Origin: Armillaria gallica
Lineage: Eukaryota > Basidiomycota > Agaricomycetes > Agaricales > Physalacriaceae
DNA length: 64,000 nt
Direction of reading: 5' to 3'
Assembly: GCA_037576215.1 (NCBI GenBank)
Contig: JBANDB010000002.1
Span: 6,324,001-6,388,000, forward strand
A model generated the notes under the pieces. It was not told the origin of the DNA and searched no databases. It was given only the letters and a program-made list of their open reading frames with translations. Shown in pieces: positions 37,901-50,348 of the stretch. Made by a program: the position numbers and the translations under genes. Within the stretch, counting starts at the first letter, position 1; every line of letters starts with the position of its first letter.

Positions 37901-40342
37901 ATCTCTGCTATTGAATCATGCTGGAGAATCTTTTCATTTCAGCTACATCAGGAGGAGCCAAATGTTGTCCGTCTTCAGGTCCATCTCCCTGATGAACAGC
38001 TTATTACATATGATGAGAATGACAGTCCAGAAGAGGTGTTAGCAGCTGCAGAGGCAAAGACAACTACTCTGTTACAATGGTTTGATCTCAACAAAAGAGA
38101 TCCCAGTGCACATCAGTATCTGTATCAAGACATTCCTGCCCACTATACCTGGAACAGCAGCAAGAAACACTGGAATCCACGCCAAAGATACACAACTATT
38201 GGTGTTACCATTGGCCGAATGTATCAAGCTGCCCCCTCATCTGGTGAGCGGTTTTATCTGCGGCTTCTTTTGACTGCTGTTACCGGTGCTCAATCCTTCC
38301 AACACTTACGCACTGTCAACAATGTGGAGTGTGCTACTTTTAAAGAAGCATGCATTGCTATGGGATTGCTGGAAAATGATAATGAATGGAGACAATGCTT
38401 ACAGGAGGCAGCTATTATGCAGTCAGGAGCACAGTTACGATCACTATTTGTGACCCTTCTTCTCTTCTGCCAGCCAGCAAAGCCAGATGAGCTGTGGGAG
38501 GGGTTCAAGGAGAATATTTGTGATGATTTGGCACATAAGCTCCGCCAACGTGATGTTCCAAATCCAACAGATGCTCAGCTCTATGATTTTGGTCTCCATC
38601 TTATCAATAAGCTTCTTCAATCTCATGGTCATCGTCTCTCTGAGTGAACAGAGATGCCAGCCTCTATCATGGACTGGGCTGCTTATGAGGATAATCCTCT
38701 TCTGGCTGCACAGCTGGCCTATGATATCCCATCTCTGCAGCAATTAGTTGCTAACAATCTTCAAACATTCAATGAAGAGCAAAAGACTGCTTATAATATT
38801 GTGTTTGACTCTGCTATGAATGAACGAGGGAAATTGGTATTTCTGCATAGTGCTGGAGGTGGTGGAAAGACTTTTGTGTGCAATACTATTGCTGCTGCTG
38901 TTCGTGCTGAAGGAAAGATTGCATTGACCTGTGCCTCCTCCGGTATATCAGCAATTCTCTTAGTTGGAGGGTGTACCAGCCACAGCACCTTCAAAATTCC
39001 AATTCCCTCACGTGATGATACAACATGCAGCATTCGTAGAGGGACTCACTTAGCTGAACTTCTTTGTAGAACCTCTCTCATCATTTGGGATGAGGTTCCT
39101 ATGCAGAACTGACATGATATTGAGACTGTTGATCGTACTCTTCGTGATGTCTGCAATAAGGATGTTCCTTTTGGTGGAAAAACTGTACTTTTTGGTGGTA
39201 TGTGTGTTTATTTTGAGTCACTATAGATTATCATTTCTGATTATTTATTTTAGGAGACTTTCGTCAGACATTGCCAGTTGTTTCACAAGGATCACGAGAG
39301 CAGATTGTTGCAGCTTCATTTCGCCATTCACCTTTATGGCCTCACATTGAAGTCATTCATTTGAAGAAAAATATGCACCTGGATCAGACTCCTGAAAATG
39401 TAGAATTTGCCCGTTGGCTACTTACTGATGATCATACTATCACTCTTCCTGCTTCTATGCATCTGGCCAACAATTCACTTTCTGAACTCATTAAATATAT
39501 CTATCCAAACATTCAAGCTGGCCACTTCCAAGACCATTTCTTTTTAGAACGAACAATTCTCTCTGGACGCAATGATGATGTTGATGAAATTAATCAACAG
39601 GTTCTGGATATGTTTCCAGGACAAGAGACAGTTTATTGGAGTACAGACAAGACAATAGAGGAAGAGTTGGATGATGCTGCTACTCTTTATCCAGTGGAGT
39701 TTCTTCAAAATTTCAATGCCTCTGGATTGCCACGTGCAAAGCTGGCTCTCAAAGTTGGATGTCCTCTTATGCTTCTCTGCAATCTGGATCCAGCAAATGG
39801 CCTATGCAATGAGACACGGATGATTCTCACATGTTTCCATCCACATGTATTAGAATGTCGTCTTCTCAGTGGTAACAATGCAGGCAAGGCTGTTTTCATC
39901 CCACGCATCACAATCAATGCAGATACAGCTGAACTTCCTATTGCATTTTCATGTCACCAATTTCCAGTCAGGTTGGCTTTTGCAATGACAATCAACAAGT
40001 CTCAAGGACAGTCAGTTACTTACATTGGATTAGATTTACATACTCCTGTTTTTTCTCATGGACAACTGTATGTAGCACTTAGCCGTTGCACTTCTGGACA
40101 ACGGATTCGAGTTCTGTTTCCAGATACAGAAAAAGGTACAAATACTTTGAATATTGTATATCCTGAGGCTCTATTACATTGATAATAGATATTTGTTTCT
40201 GAACTAATAACTGACACTCCCAAGTAATAAGCCGGGTTTGGGGCGGGCCCCAACAAGCCGAAGTCCCGTGTCATAGTCAGGTTGCCGGGACCCGAGGTAC
40301 GAGGGTCCAGCAATTGTGACGAAGACACGGGGCATAGGCTTG
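34959..40342 (+). mobile_element. Autonomous Helitron
   Basis: This rolling-circle transposon carries a Rep-helicase gene. The 5' end is placed at TCTATATATTAAGAG, preceded by A, as expected for Helitron insertion after A. The first roughly 100 bases recur at 40343. The 3' part (40223-40342) recurs at 42198-42317 and contains a strong hairpin, TTGCCGGGACCC ... GGGTCCAGCAA, at 40282-40311. The canonical CTRR end is missing: at the point where the second copy has TTCTAG, this copy runs straight into the next element's 5' end. The ends are inferred from copy comparison, not from an empty site. Confidence 0.75.
35371..40182 (+). pseudogene. Helitron Rep-helicase (RepHel), two in-frame TGA
   Basis: RepHel nicks and joins single-stranded DNA (HUH Rep domain) and unwinds it (Pif1-family helicase). 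The main frame has ATG 35483; an acceptor at 35370 suggests an upstream exon. Order: a Pro/Arg-rich N-terminus, a Cys-rich finger (WMCECCEALH ... MCC), the Helitron_like_N region, the Rep HUH motif PHMHLL (about residue 640), the Tyr pair KYIHKYIYKG (about residue 775), then after 38654 Walker A GGGGKTF, Walker B IIWDEVP, motif III FGGDFRQTLPVV rebuilt across a 56-nt intron (39198-39253, GTATGT-TAG), and the C-terminal TINKSQGQ and YVALSRC. One frame runs through except for TGA at 38645 and 39110; both flanks stay in frame, and the second is where Pif1-like proteins read QNRHD. All catalytic motifs seen are intact, so only two substitutions separate it from an open gene. Confidence 0.9.
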
Positions 40343-42322
40343 TCTATATAATAAGACAGGTAGCGAAGATGACATAATAAGGCGGACTTTCAATTTCCGG
40401 CCATTGCCAGACCACAGCCTATTCCAGCTGAGTTTCAATTTCATTGCACAGCCATCACTGCTGCTGACAAGCTTCAATTTTGCTGTGTTGCTGCCTCTGC
40501 AATCCCTCCATGGCACATCATTGGCATGACTGACACCCAGTATGCATGGAACATAGACTATTCACTAACTATGCATGCTGTAGGCTACAAAGTGAGTATT
40601 GAGCAAGTTCAACAAGCATTGTGCAACATCGAACATCAAATGACAAATTAGCAGGTAGGATTGAGAGCCAGGAGACCATCCAAGGACAGGTAAAACATAT
40701 ACATGTACTGACTATACCATAATTTGCTTATTATGAGGCTTTGATGAGGCTCAAGCCTTTTCCCAGCAGTTAGAAATGGCAAGGAGACCATTTATACAAG
40801 GATATGTGCTATGCTATGCTATGAGATGTAAGTAAGGCATAAATACAAGAAATACAGAACAGCTCAACTCAGCCTTTTTCTGTCCATGTAGAGCAACAAG
40901 CTGAGGTGATGAGTACAAAATACAAGGTATATATACTACTTTTAAGTCTGAGGAAGCAAGGGAACATAAGTAGGGATGTGTACTGTACCTGTAGTATGGT
41001 AGTTATGTATGGTGTATACAGATATGGGTCTGTTCTGTGGCCAACTTTAATTACCTAAAATATGGCCATATTCATATAGTTTGAATATATAGTCATTGAG
41101 AGAGGGACAGAAGACTATCTTATGTCATAAAGGTTAGTATTTATGACCTAAAAAAAATGCATAATGCTCACCCTTTGGCGCCAGATATCTGTATACAGAC
41201 AATAGTATGAACACAGTACAGATATGACATCAACCATGCACATCCCTAAACATAATGACTAAAACATGGAAATGAACTAATAGTCATAATGTCCAAGAAG
41301 GGGATTGTTGCAATAACAAGCAAGAAGATGGGATGTCAGCATGTCAGGTGCTTCAGAGGGCTTTGACTTTAACAGTTCAGCTATGACATGCTTATCCAGT
41401 TACTATGTCAAAAATGGCCATTGCCATACCATGGTGCAGGCCAGGTAAGTTTCAATTTGCTGCCTCTACCAAGCCTCTACTCTCTCCACAGCACATTATT
41501 GGTGTGATAGGCTCCTAACTGAGCTTCAACCGAGACTACTTATCCATGCTATAGCAACAATGCAAGTATCAAGCAATGAGAAATGATTGAGCAACAAGTT
41601 GACAATGAGCATTGAATGTCAATGAATGTTATTAGAGTTAATGCAGCTCAGTCATTCATATAGTTGTTGTGAACAGCTGTATTATACATGCTACCTGTTA
41701 GAGTTAATACAGCTATACAAAGGTAGCATAAGACATATGTAAATGATGATAAATAGAAATAGTATATGCACCTCAGTCAGTTACATAGTTATCATGAACA
41801 GCTGAGGTGCAAAGAAAGGGATATATCTGACAAAAGAAAGGAGTTGTGATCTAATTATAGTAAACATGGTTCAATATGTGAAATAATGGACCATTGAGAT
41901 AGGCTGAATCCTCAATAGATGTAAGTCTCATAAAATTATTAGAGTTCAAATGATGACCATAGCTGCCCACCATATCAGATATCCAAGTCAGGGACATAAG
42001 AACCAGAATATATATCTCCCTCTCTCCTGCCAGTAATAACAGCTATTAACAATGATCACCCAAATCATGAGAGTCCCTATCTGTCCATTACATAGCTTAC
42101 AGAAGTAACAGAACAATGCTTTATGGCACTCATAAAAAGCATGTTGCTCCATTGTAGTGGCTCTAAACAAATAACAGAGATTCAACAAGATATCATAGTA
42201 ATAAGCCAGGTTTGGGGTGGGCCCCAACAAGCTGAAGTCCCATGTCGCAGTCAGGTTGCCGAGACCCGAGGTACGAGGGTCCGGCAATCGTGACGAAGAC
42301 ATGGGGCATAGGCTTGTTCTAG
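40343..42322 (+). mobile_element. Non-autonomous Helitron, tandem to the autonomous copy
   Basis: It starts TCTATATAATAAGACAGG, like the 5' end at 34959, and ends with the shared 3' segment (42198-42322) including hairpin TTGCCGAGACCC ... GGGTCCGGCAA and a terminal CTAG at 42319-42322, which fits CTRR. No Rep or helicase coding is present in its roughly 2 kb. An internal diverged copy of its own 5' region lies at about 41410-41560. It probably depends on RepHel supplied in trans. Confidence 0.65.
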
Positions 42323-44579
42323 ATATATTATTATTAGGCTTCAGATACATTATACTCACTTACAATCTCTTGCTTTGTCATATAATTACATGCTGGAGTG
42401 TGCGCATTTTTTTTTGGTGACAAAAAATTCAGTTTGAGCCTTGAGAAATTGCAGCCTTTCCGAGAAACTCGGAGGGCAAGTATGGTAAACAACATTCCTC
42501 ACTCCTGTTTCTACTACCTCAGACGTTGCTCCCCCCCCCTTCTTTTTCTTCGCTGCCGACTACTATGACCTACAACCCTACTGGCCCTTCCTCTGTCCCT
42601 TCAGTACCGTACAGGCTCCCAGTCAATACAAGAGTATATGACGGTGATCTCCAGCACCAAGGTGACCTCCAAATTCTTGTTATTAAAGTCTTCTCTCATC
42701 GCTGAGATACCTATTTAGTGCATATGTTGAAAGCCGATCTCAAAATTCTCCAAGAGGAAGTGCAGCAACATTTAGCCTACTTCCAAGGTGTGCATGCGTG
42801 CCTTCTGACATACCAAAGTCTCTTAAATGGTATTCAACGAACATGCACTGCATGCAGTAGTGATCTTCCCGATATGTGCCAGAATGTCCCAGCGTTTCCA
42901 GGCCCCGACATCCTCCCAGAGTTATACCCGCCAGGGTATAAAGTGGCATCTGCTTTATCCCACGTCGCATACAACTCCCATTCTGGCACCACCAACCATT
43001 TTATGCCCTCTACCATCTCATTGCCCAATGCCCATCCTGGTACTATGCCTTCTACCACCTCAGAGTCCGCAATGTCATTTAGATGGATGTACCCTGGTCC
43101 TAATTATCCTCAGAGGGTGTCCTCTAACCATTCATCATACAACCTCCCTGTGTCAGAGACTATGGAGAAAACAGACCATGTGCAGCCATGAAAATGCACA
43201 TTCTGAGTTTCGCGGGTCCCATGGCACCACAATTTCATCATCGTCTAGGTCAAGTTTCGACTCATGGTTGGAGATTCATCATGAAGCTCTCGTCTATCTC
43301 TTAACATTTTCCCACACCCTCTAGGTTGCTCAGCACTCAGCCTGGAGGCACCATCCCCAATTTTTCATCATGAAGCTCATGTTCTGTGGTAGTGGATTGT
43401 TTACAAGATTGTGCTTGTAGTTTTTTTTTTTTTTTTCAAAAGGTTCCCACTCTCCACCCCCTGCAGCTCCTTCTTATTATTTTGTGCCCTCTTCATTTGA
43501 TGTAGTACACATCCTTTTCAATGCAGAGAAGATATTTTAATTTCTAGATTGTAGTAAGTACTAAAATATGCAACTACTTTTTAGCTGAAAGTATGAAGTG
43601 GTGGGCTGTCACCCGGTGTGGCAGGTCCAAGTCGTGTGTGAGATCTAGCAATGATGCTCTGTTCAGTCGAGTTCAGTCTCCTCCTTGTATTAAATGGATG
43701 TGATTTGCCGCGTTGAGATAGAGATTGAGGATGCCAAGGACCTGAACTCGAGAAGGTGGGTGATGGTGATGAGCTGTAGTTGCATTTGATGAGAATTCCT
43801 GCTACCTTGGTAGTAGGTTATAGATAATTCCCTATTGTACTTCCATTTGGCCTGGCGCTGCTTTCTGGCAGTGGGGGCATGTCGTAAGTATTTGAGTGGT
43901 TGATCGTAGAGTGAGGTCTGCTCCGTCCTCATTCCCTCCCATTCGGACCACCCACATCATCCAACCCTAATAACTCTGATCTCAACCACCTGCACAACAC
44001 ATGTTGGCCAATCAGATAATGCCATCTGGCATGCCAGTTTCATATTCGGAGCAGCCAAGATGTCATTAATGTCATTACTAAAACCTTCGATGTCTTCGCC
44101 AGCAGCAACAAGCAACAGTTGTGTAAGAAGAGGTACAGTTCTCATTTTTGGGGTTTGATGCTGGATGTGTATGTTACACCATTTATATTTTCTTAGAGCT
44201 AATGAATTCTATCAGATTTGTACAGAACTGCTAAACTCAGCCAAGAAATTTCCCACTCCCACGCAAGTTCAACTACCTACCCCACGGTCTCCAGCACTCT
44301 TTCGCCAAACACCAGTGCTCTCCTCCCTCATAAGTCCTTGCCATGGACAGATACTATCCCAAAACCCCGTGGCCGGCACGTAAACACCCCGCTCACAAAT
44401 TTCACAAATTCCCATGTGTGTTCAATGCCATTTCCATCAAGGTTAGGCCAACGCCAACTTCGCTTCTGAACACTCTTCGACGGTCAGTGCGCCAGGTTAT
44501 TATAAGGTCAGGATTTCACCTACTTCTCGTTGTGTGAGGACTAATCCTGTTTTCCAGGATTCAAAGTAACATCATTGAC
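42323..44579. other. Unassigned region with a 157-codon open frame
   Basis: The plus-strand frame 42718-43191 is coiled-coil-like at its start (LKADLKILQEEVQQHLAYF) and Ser/Pro/His-rich after that. No family is recognised, and it could be one exon of a hypothetical gene. A poly-T run of about 19 lies near 43418-43436. No transposon domain seen. Confidence 0.3.
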
Positions 44580-44601
44580 ATGCACCAGTTAGAGACCGGC
44601 A

Positions 44602-44960
44602 ATGGCTGGATATCTGGATAGTGGAACCTATTCGTGGGTTGAGGGACGTGTTGTCGTCGCCAATGCGTCCCAAAGGCACTCTACCCTTATTAACGACCCT
44701 CACGATTCCATGCTCCCTTCGCTTCCCTCCAACTCTTTCTCAAAGCATGCCTCGAAGCCATATACAGTGGACATTGCTTTGGTAGATATTAACTATCTGG
44801 TGCGTCATGCCATCACTTTTCACAATATACCAACAAAGATGGCTTCTAGGTTGCCCCCAAGATAAAATGGTCGAAAGGAGAAATATTTGAAGACGAAGAG
44901 GTGACCAAGATACTGCTATTCCTGGCTTTACCTGACGGCGCTCATTTGGTGCATGTCTGA
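44602..44960 (+). CDS. Hypothetical protein fragment
   Basis: The frame from ATG 44602 reads MAGYLDSGTYSWVEGRVVV and later VDINYLVRHAITFHNIPTKM, ending at TAA 44863-44865. A second frame just downstream continues protein-like as IKWSKGEIFEDEEVTKILLF and LALPDGAHL to about 44960. A small indel or unrecognised splice separates them. Function unknown; probably a damaged host-type gene. Confidence 0.35.
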
Positions 44961-46179
44961 TAAGGAAGCATTTTGGTACTAATGCTGGTACATAGAATGC
45001 AGAAGACCACTCATATTTCCATTTGGTACCCTAGGACCTAATCCTACCACTATTTTCGGTATCTCGTACGTCCGCCAGTCCATTGTCGTATATCATGAGC
45101 AACTCATTACCCTTCAGATGTAACCAGCAAATCGCTACCTCTGCCCTCCTAGTCAAGATGCCAGACGTTATGCATCCAACGGTTCAAAAGGCTGTTGTGC
45201 ATTTGGCGTCAAAACCAGCCTTTGTACTAATACGGTTCGCAAACATTCATTGAAAGTGCCATGGTAGGCTGAATTCCCGTCACCAGTGATAATTGGGTGT
45301 GGTGATGATAACACTTGTTAATCAAGGGTTCGCGGTCTAGGCATTTTAGGATCAAAGCACTAAAATGAGCCTCTAGGGATTTCCAAGAAACTCAAATCCT
45401 CAATGATTTTGAAGTAGCTTTAGAGCCATCACTGTGTGGTCAGCTGATGGAAAGTGGATTGTATATGGACGTTACCCACTCTTTCCCATTCTACATAGCT
45501 CATGTCCTGGCACAGGGCACAGGAGCAGGCTTGTAAGTTCATCATTGATCTCGAAACAGTGCTTATATTAATTCCTCACCTAGGCAGGAATTTGTGCATG
45601 CCTTCTGACAGCGCATATTGGTCCTTGTGAAAGCATTGATGCTGCAAAAACAGGTATTCAAATCATTATCCCATATTTTTCGTGCTCATTGTAGCTAAAG
45701 ATCTTGTTTTTTGGACATCTTGTCGAAAGACTATGCACATTCCAATACTCCTTGATCTCCTTTCTCCCTGGTATGTCCATTACATGCATCTCTTATTCTG
45801 GCCAAGTCAACCTGAGGTGACAGGTCTATTACAAACACTAGATGATTGTGGTTCTCTGCCCCTAGCTGCTCGTGCGCCAACACTCTCGAAACTGTCTTCC
45901 CTCCGCACATCTGACCACAAGAGCATGATGGCATATACGGGCCTGCCACTCGATATCTTTGGCAAGGTGATTACAACCCTACCCTCGATTTTCAGTGTAT
46001 ACTTATGGCACATGAATTGCAGGATGCATTTTATCAGCCATACCTGCTCCTGCAACAAATGGACATGCCGAAGGAAACAAAGAGCTGACTCTGTGGAAGT
46101 ACTAATTCAATCGTGACTCAGCAAAACAATACAGACCTTCTTGTCAATGTCCTACACTTGTTCCTAATTGACTGTTTGA

Positions 46180-46880
46180 ATAGACCACGACTAAGACATT
46201 CGAACCTATTCTCAAGAAACTGATCAAGGCGGCAGGCTCTCTTTCTCAAAAGATCAAAGCCGAAAGGCTGAGTTACAATCCATTGAGAAAGGTCACGCCA
46301 TTCTCTACGCCCCACGCATCTCCACAAAAATCACCCTCGAAGATGCCGCTGAGGGTGGTACCGTCCAATTGTCCCATGAAGCCAGACTCATCTCCCACGA
46401 AGACCATTGCCAAATTGCTCTTCGCACCCTCTACACCCTCTACATGGAAATCGCCTTCAAAAATCCTTCGAGTTCCTCCTATGAACGACAAACGAGAAGA
46501 GGATAACCCTTTGGAAAGTCCTATCCAGAAGTGTAAACTCCAGTCCCCACAACCCACAGAGGAGGTCCCAAACCAGAGTGTCCCTAAAAAGCATAAAGTA
46601 CAGACATTGCTGGCCAAGGTTGACGAGGATGAAAGCCCTTTCCAAAGCCCATCCAAGAAATTGCCCTCTCGCCTTCATACACCCTTTCCCCAGCCCCACC
46701 TGATGATCTCTTCTCAGAGGAGGAACCCGAGCTCATCCCGCAGTGCTGCTTCAGACCAGTGTTCCTCGATGTGAAGCAATGGGTGGGCCATGACCCTCGC
46801 TTGGAATCTGTGGCCAGAAAGGCAGATAATGCCAAGCTATGGATCATCGAGGCCTATGGGCATCCGTTCGGAAATGGATA
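46180..46880 (+). pseudogene. Possible Orc6-like origin-recognition subunit, C-terminal part
   Basis: The frame from about 46188 reads KKLIKAAGSLSQKIKAERL, then a long Ser/Pro/Lys-rich linker with repeated SP-S/K phospho-type motifs (ASPQKSPSKMP, STWKSPSKIL), to a stop at 46774. An overlapping frame then reads CCFRPVFLDVKQWVGHDPR and ends AYGHPFGNG at a TAG near 46878. A basic SP-rich linker followed by an FRPVF-x-D-x-x-QW block is reminiscent of fungal Orc6 C-termini, as I recall them. The frame change between the two parts means a splice or an indel. The N-terminal cyclin-like repeats were not identified upstream (45.0-46.1 kb has only fragments). Low-confidence family call. Confidence 0.3.
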
Positions 46881-48488
46881 GATGGTGCCCTGGGTGTATC
46901 TATGAATGGTCCAGGGACCTTTGGTAATGATGAGTAGCGATATTTTCAAATCATCGTGCATTCTCTTCCTTTGCCCATCTGACCCTTGTCCATGGGAAGC
47001 TTCATGGGATGCGGTGGCGAGGATTCTTGAATTTGATGAGTATCAGTGTCACTGTCTGACATGTTGTTCCATGTTGTATCTTCTTGCATTCTCGTCGTTT
47101 ATTTCACAAGTTCACAATCAGCTGTAATGCCAGCTCTCCACTTGTACTGTGTATCCCTTCCTCAGCAGACTACCCTTAATACCATGATCATTCCTACCAC
47201 CCACGATGTCGATGCTATCGTAATTCATGTGCGAACCGAGGTTCTTTGGAGTTGGCTCCTCCGGTCTCAATGAGTAGCTATGATCCTGGGGCCCATACAT
47301 AGCTATTCTTCACAACGACTGGTACTTCCAATCTGAGTTGGCTTGCATCATGCTACCAATCCAGCCATACGATAGGTGTGTCAAAATTCGGACTCTATTA
47401 TCTGGAAGTGACAAGGAGGGAAAGACACCTGTGTGTTATTCACGGCCACACAATGTATAAGATTAGGCTCTACAGATATCGAATGATTTTCTCGCAGTAG
47501 TTGTTCATGAGGGGGCTGTGAGACAAGGTCGGTGTTTTGCTTGGTTGCCATGCATAGTCACAGACAAACAAAAGAGCATACTTTGTCCTTTCACTACCAT
47601 CACTAGGTCACACTGCAAGCAGTACTGCTCTCTGTTCTCACTGCCAAGCCTCTCAATGACAGAGCTAGTCAAGACTATGCTCAACCACGATTCCACTGGC
47701 ATGCTCATCGACAAATGGCTCGAACACCGTGGCTCAACTCACGATGCTTACCTCGCACGAGCACATTTACGGGCTGAAGAAATCGAAGGAACAAGGGATG
47801 GACATTAAACTTAGCATATACAACCGGGATGGAGGTGTCATGAATGTCCTGTGTCCTCAGGGTACTTAAAAGAGTATGGGAAGTCATGAATTTTGAAATA
47901 GCTTCAACGACTGCTGGGGATGGCTTTGATGAGATGGCGTATTCAATGTATTTCACTAGTGGTTTAGACAATGGAAATTTTAATACACAGACCCAGAAAA
48001 TGTATATAATGAATCAATTTATGCTACTATTTGTGGGACTCTCATATTAGAAAGGGACGGCGACCAGTGATAAGATTCAGCAAGGTCGTACATGTCCTGG
48101 TGCGCGGCGGGCACTTGTTATAGTAAGTACTGTACTAATGGGGGGCCCCTTAATCCGGAACCACCATCATCCCATGGATGATGTGTGACTGGTGAGTGGG
48201 CTCCTGGCTGCAGAGCGCAGTCGGAGCTATAGAGTATACTCCTCCCACTGTATGTGTGGAAATCCAGCAAGGATTTGACCAGCCCTTGGGCTCGAAGATG
48301 GGCAGAGCGCCCATCCCACTCCAGTAAGGAGACATGGCAGAGCAGCCGCATGTCATGTAGCAATGCAAATGATGTCTAACTCGGACAGTCTACAACCAAT
48401 TAGACGACTAGCAAAGCGTAGTAGAATATAGGATACCCAATGTCCAATAGATGCTGCAATTAAGAAACTAAAGAATCTACAAAACAAG
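46881..48488. other. No recognisable gene
   Basis: Short conflicting ORFs only. The 5' end of the LINE could lie anywhere from about 48050 to 48480, since no target duplication is visible inside the window. Confidence 0.35.
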
Positions 48489-48499
48489 GTGACCCAAAC

Positions 48500-50006
48500 A
48501 TGGAAGAGGCACAAAACGGAGCATCACGGAACCACCATCTTCTTGCCCATCATTGCCATCCACATGCCATACAAAGCATCCCTCTCACCCTCCCTCTCCT
48601 CTCCACCATCGTCAATGAGCTCCAACCCCGCAAAGCGCCAAAAGGACTCAGCAGGAGGTATAGCTGGGGGTAGAACAGAATACCAGCCCCAAACTCCAAT
48701 GAGGCGATGCACAGCAAGCTCAGCTCCATCATGCCTGCTGCTGGGATCTCCGATAATTATACAGGTTCATCAGAAGGGGAAAAAGAAGAATCAGAGCAAC
48801 CAGCCATCAGGTCCGACCGCACCAAAAGAGAGCGACATCTTCAGTATGGATGACCCTTCCCCTCCTCCCCCTCTCAACACTCCCAAACCATCACCTGCAT
48901 TCATCTTCCCAAACGATGAAGAAGACTCACGTCTCCAGTCCAGTCTCTGCAAGTGACACCCCTCACCACAATAGCCCTGAATTCGTGCCTCATGGGCCTA
49001 GGCAGGAAAAGCAGGTCGCGTGTCTGCAGTGAAACTTGGGCAACTTTGAGGGCTCCATATTCCACCATGATGACCTCTTGAAGAACCTCCACCCTAGCCA
49101 GCTCAAAGCAGTCTCAAAGAACCTCTCAGGGACCGTGCTAGGTGTCCTATTCAATAGGGGGAAAAAGCTCAATGATGTCTCAAGGCCCAAGCCCTGGGAA
49201 GCTCTCAATTTGATGTTCATTCCTCTCCTCAGCAACAACGAATCATTCAAAGCCTACCAAGGCCTACCGGAGACCATCACCGATGACAAACTTGCTCCCC
49301 CATACATCGTTGTCATTGAGCTGACCAGAGAGATACGGGATGTCCTTCTCCGCCAAAGGATCCTCACCCTCAATGACAACCTAGCCCTCCACATCGTCTC
49401 AGCCAACTGTGAGGTGCTATCCTGGGCAGTGTGGCTCTTCAAAGCCAATGAGCCCATCATCACTGGGAGTGCAGAGGAGATAGCAAAGATTGGGAATTGC
49501 CTGCAGTTCATCATTCTGCAGGACCTGTGGGCAGACACAACCCTTCAACGGATGATCTACCAGGTGGCCAGGAACTGCTCTGACCCCGTTGACACTGTCA
49601 TATTCAATGCACTGGTGGACAGCTTCATCGAGTACCGTGGTGCCAGGGACTCCAAGTATTGGGTGTTCTTCATGAAGCCCCCCTGGAGTGGAACAGCCTC
49701 CGAGACCACATCAGGAAGAAAATGGTGAAGAACGGCAACATCAACATCATGCCTGCACTCGTGAGGAGCAGCAACTTGTATTGTACCATATGCAAGCTTG
49801 ACACCCATCCCACCTTCGACTGCTCCTTCACGAGAGACAACGCCGTCTTCCAAGGCCCGACCAAAGCACTTGTCGGAGGACAGTATGGAGAACAACAAGG
49901 TTCAGGGAACCATGGAGGTGGGCATGGTAACAGAGGACAGGGAGGTCGCCCTAGCCAGAATGGAAGAGCTGGATGCTACAACCATGGGGGCAGAACTTGT
50001 TACTAA
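48500..50006 (+). pseudogene. LINE ORF1, gag-like protein with zinc knuckle
   Basis: ORF1 proteins bind the LINE RNA and form the ribonucleoprotein. The N-terminal third is Ser/Pro-rich and spread over three frames (about 48500-49030). After a TGA at 49030-49032 a long frame (49036-49728) reads LHPSQLKAVSKNLSGTVLG and LIYQVARNC-like helical blocks. A frame change near 49680 is followed by a frame to 50006 with LYCTICKLDTHPTFDCSF, a C-x2-C-x4-H-x4-C knuckle, and a Gly/Asn-rich tail (NHGGGHGNRGQGGR). At least three frame changes and one TGA make it inactive. The order of alpha-helical domain then CTIC-type knuckle matches a protein family I recall as common in Agaricomycetes. Confidence 0.65.
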
Positions 50007-50348
50007 TATAGCTTGTCCTCATACATTGATAAATACATGCACAACTCTTTGCACATTGCACAATGACTGGGATCATATGAGATGCTAATGTGAAACTACA
50101 AGCTCCTTCTGAGTAATACACTGGCCACATCTAAAAGTGTGGGACAGGAATCAGACAAGGGGAAGGATGTGAAATCCTCAACAACCGCCTGTAAAGGAGA
50201 TCAGTCTGACCCAGTGAACTGATTAATGGAACAGGCACCCTCCTCCCCCAATACCTTGGCTAGGTACGGGAGGTGAACTCTAGCTACGTCTTTCAATTAT
50301 ATACACAACACATTTACTACTAACGGTTTTGATTATACAGGTACGGTT

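Noticed and set aside
36508..38743. Several 70-190 codon ORFs overlapping RepHel in other frames
   Set aside because: All lie inside a conserved coding sequence with recognisable motifs in its own frame.
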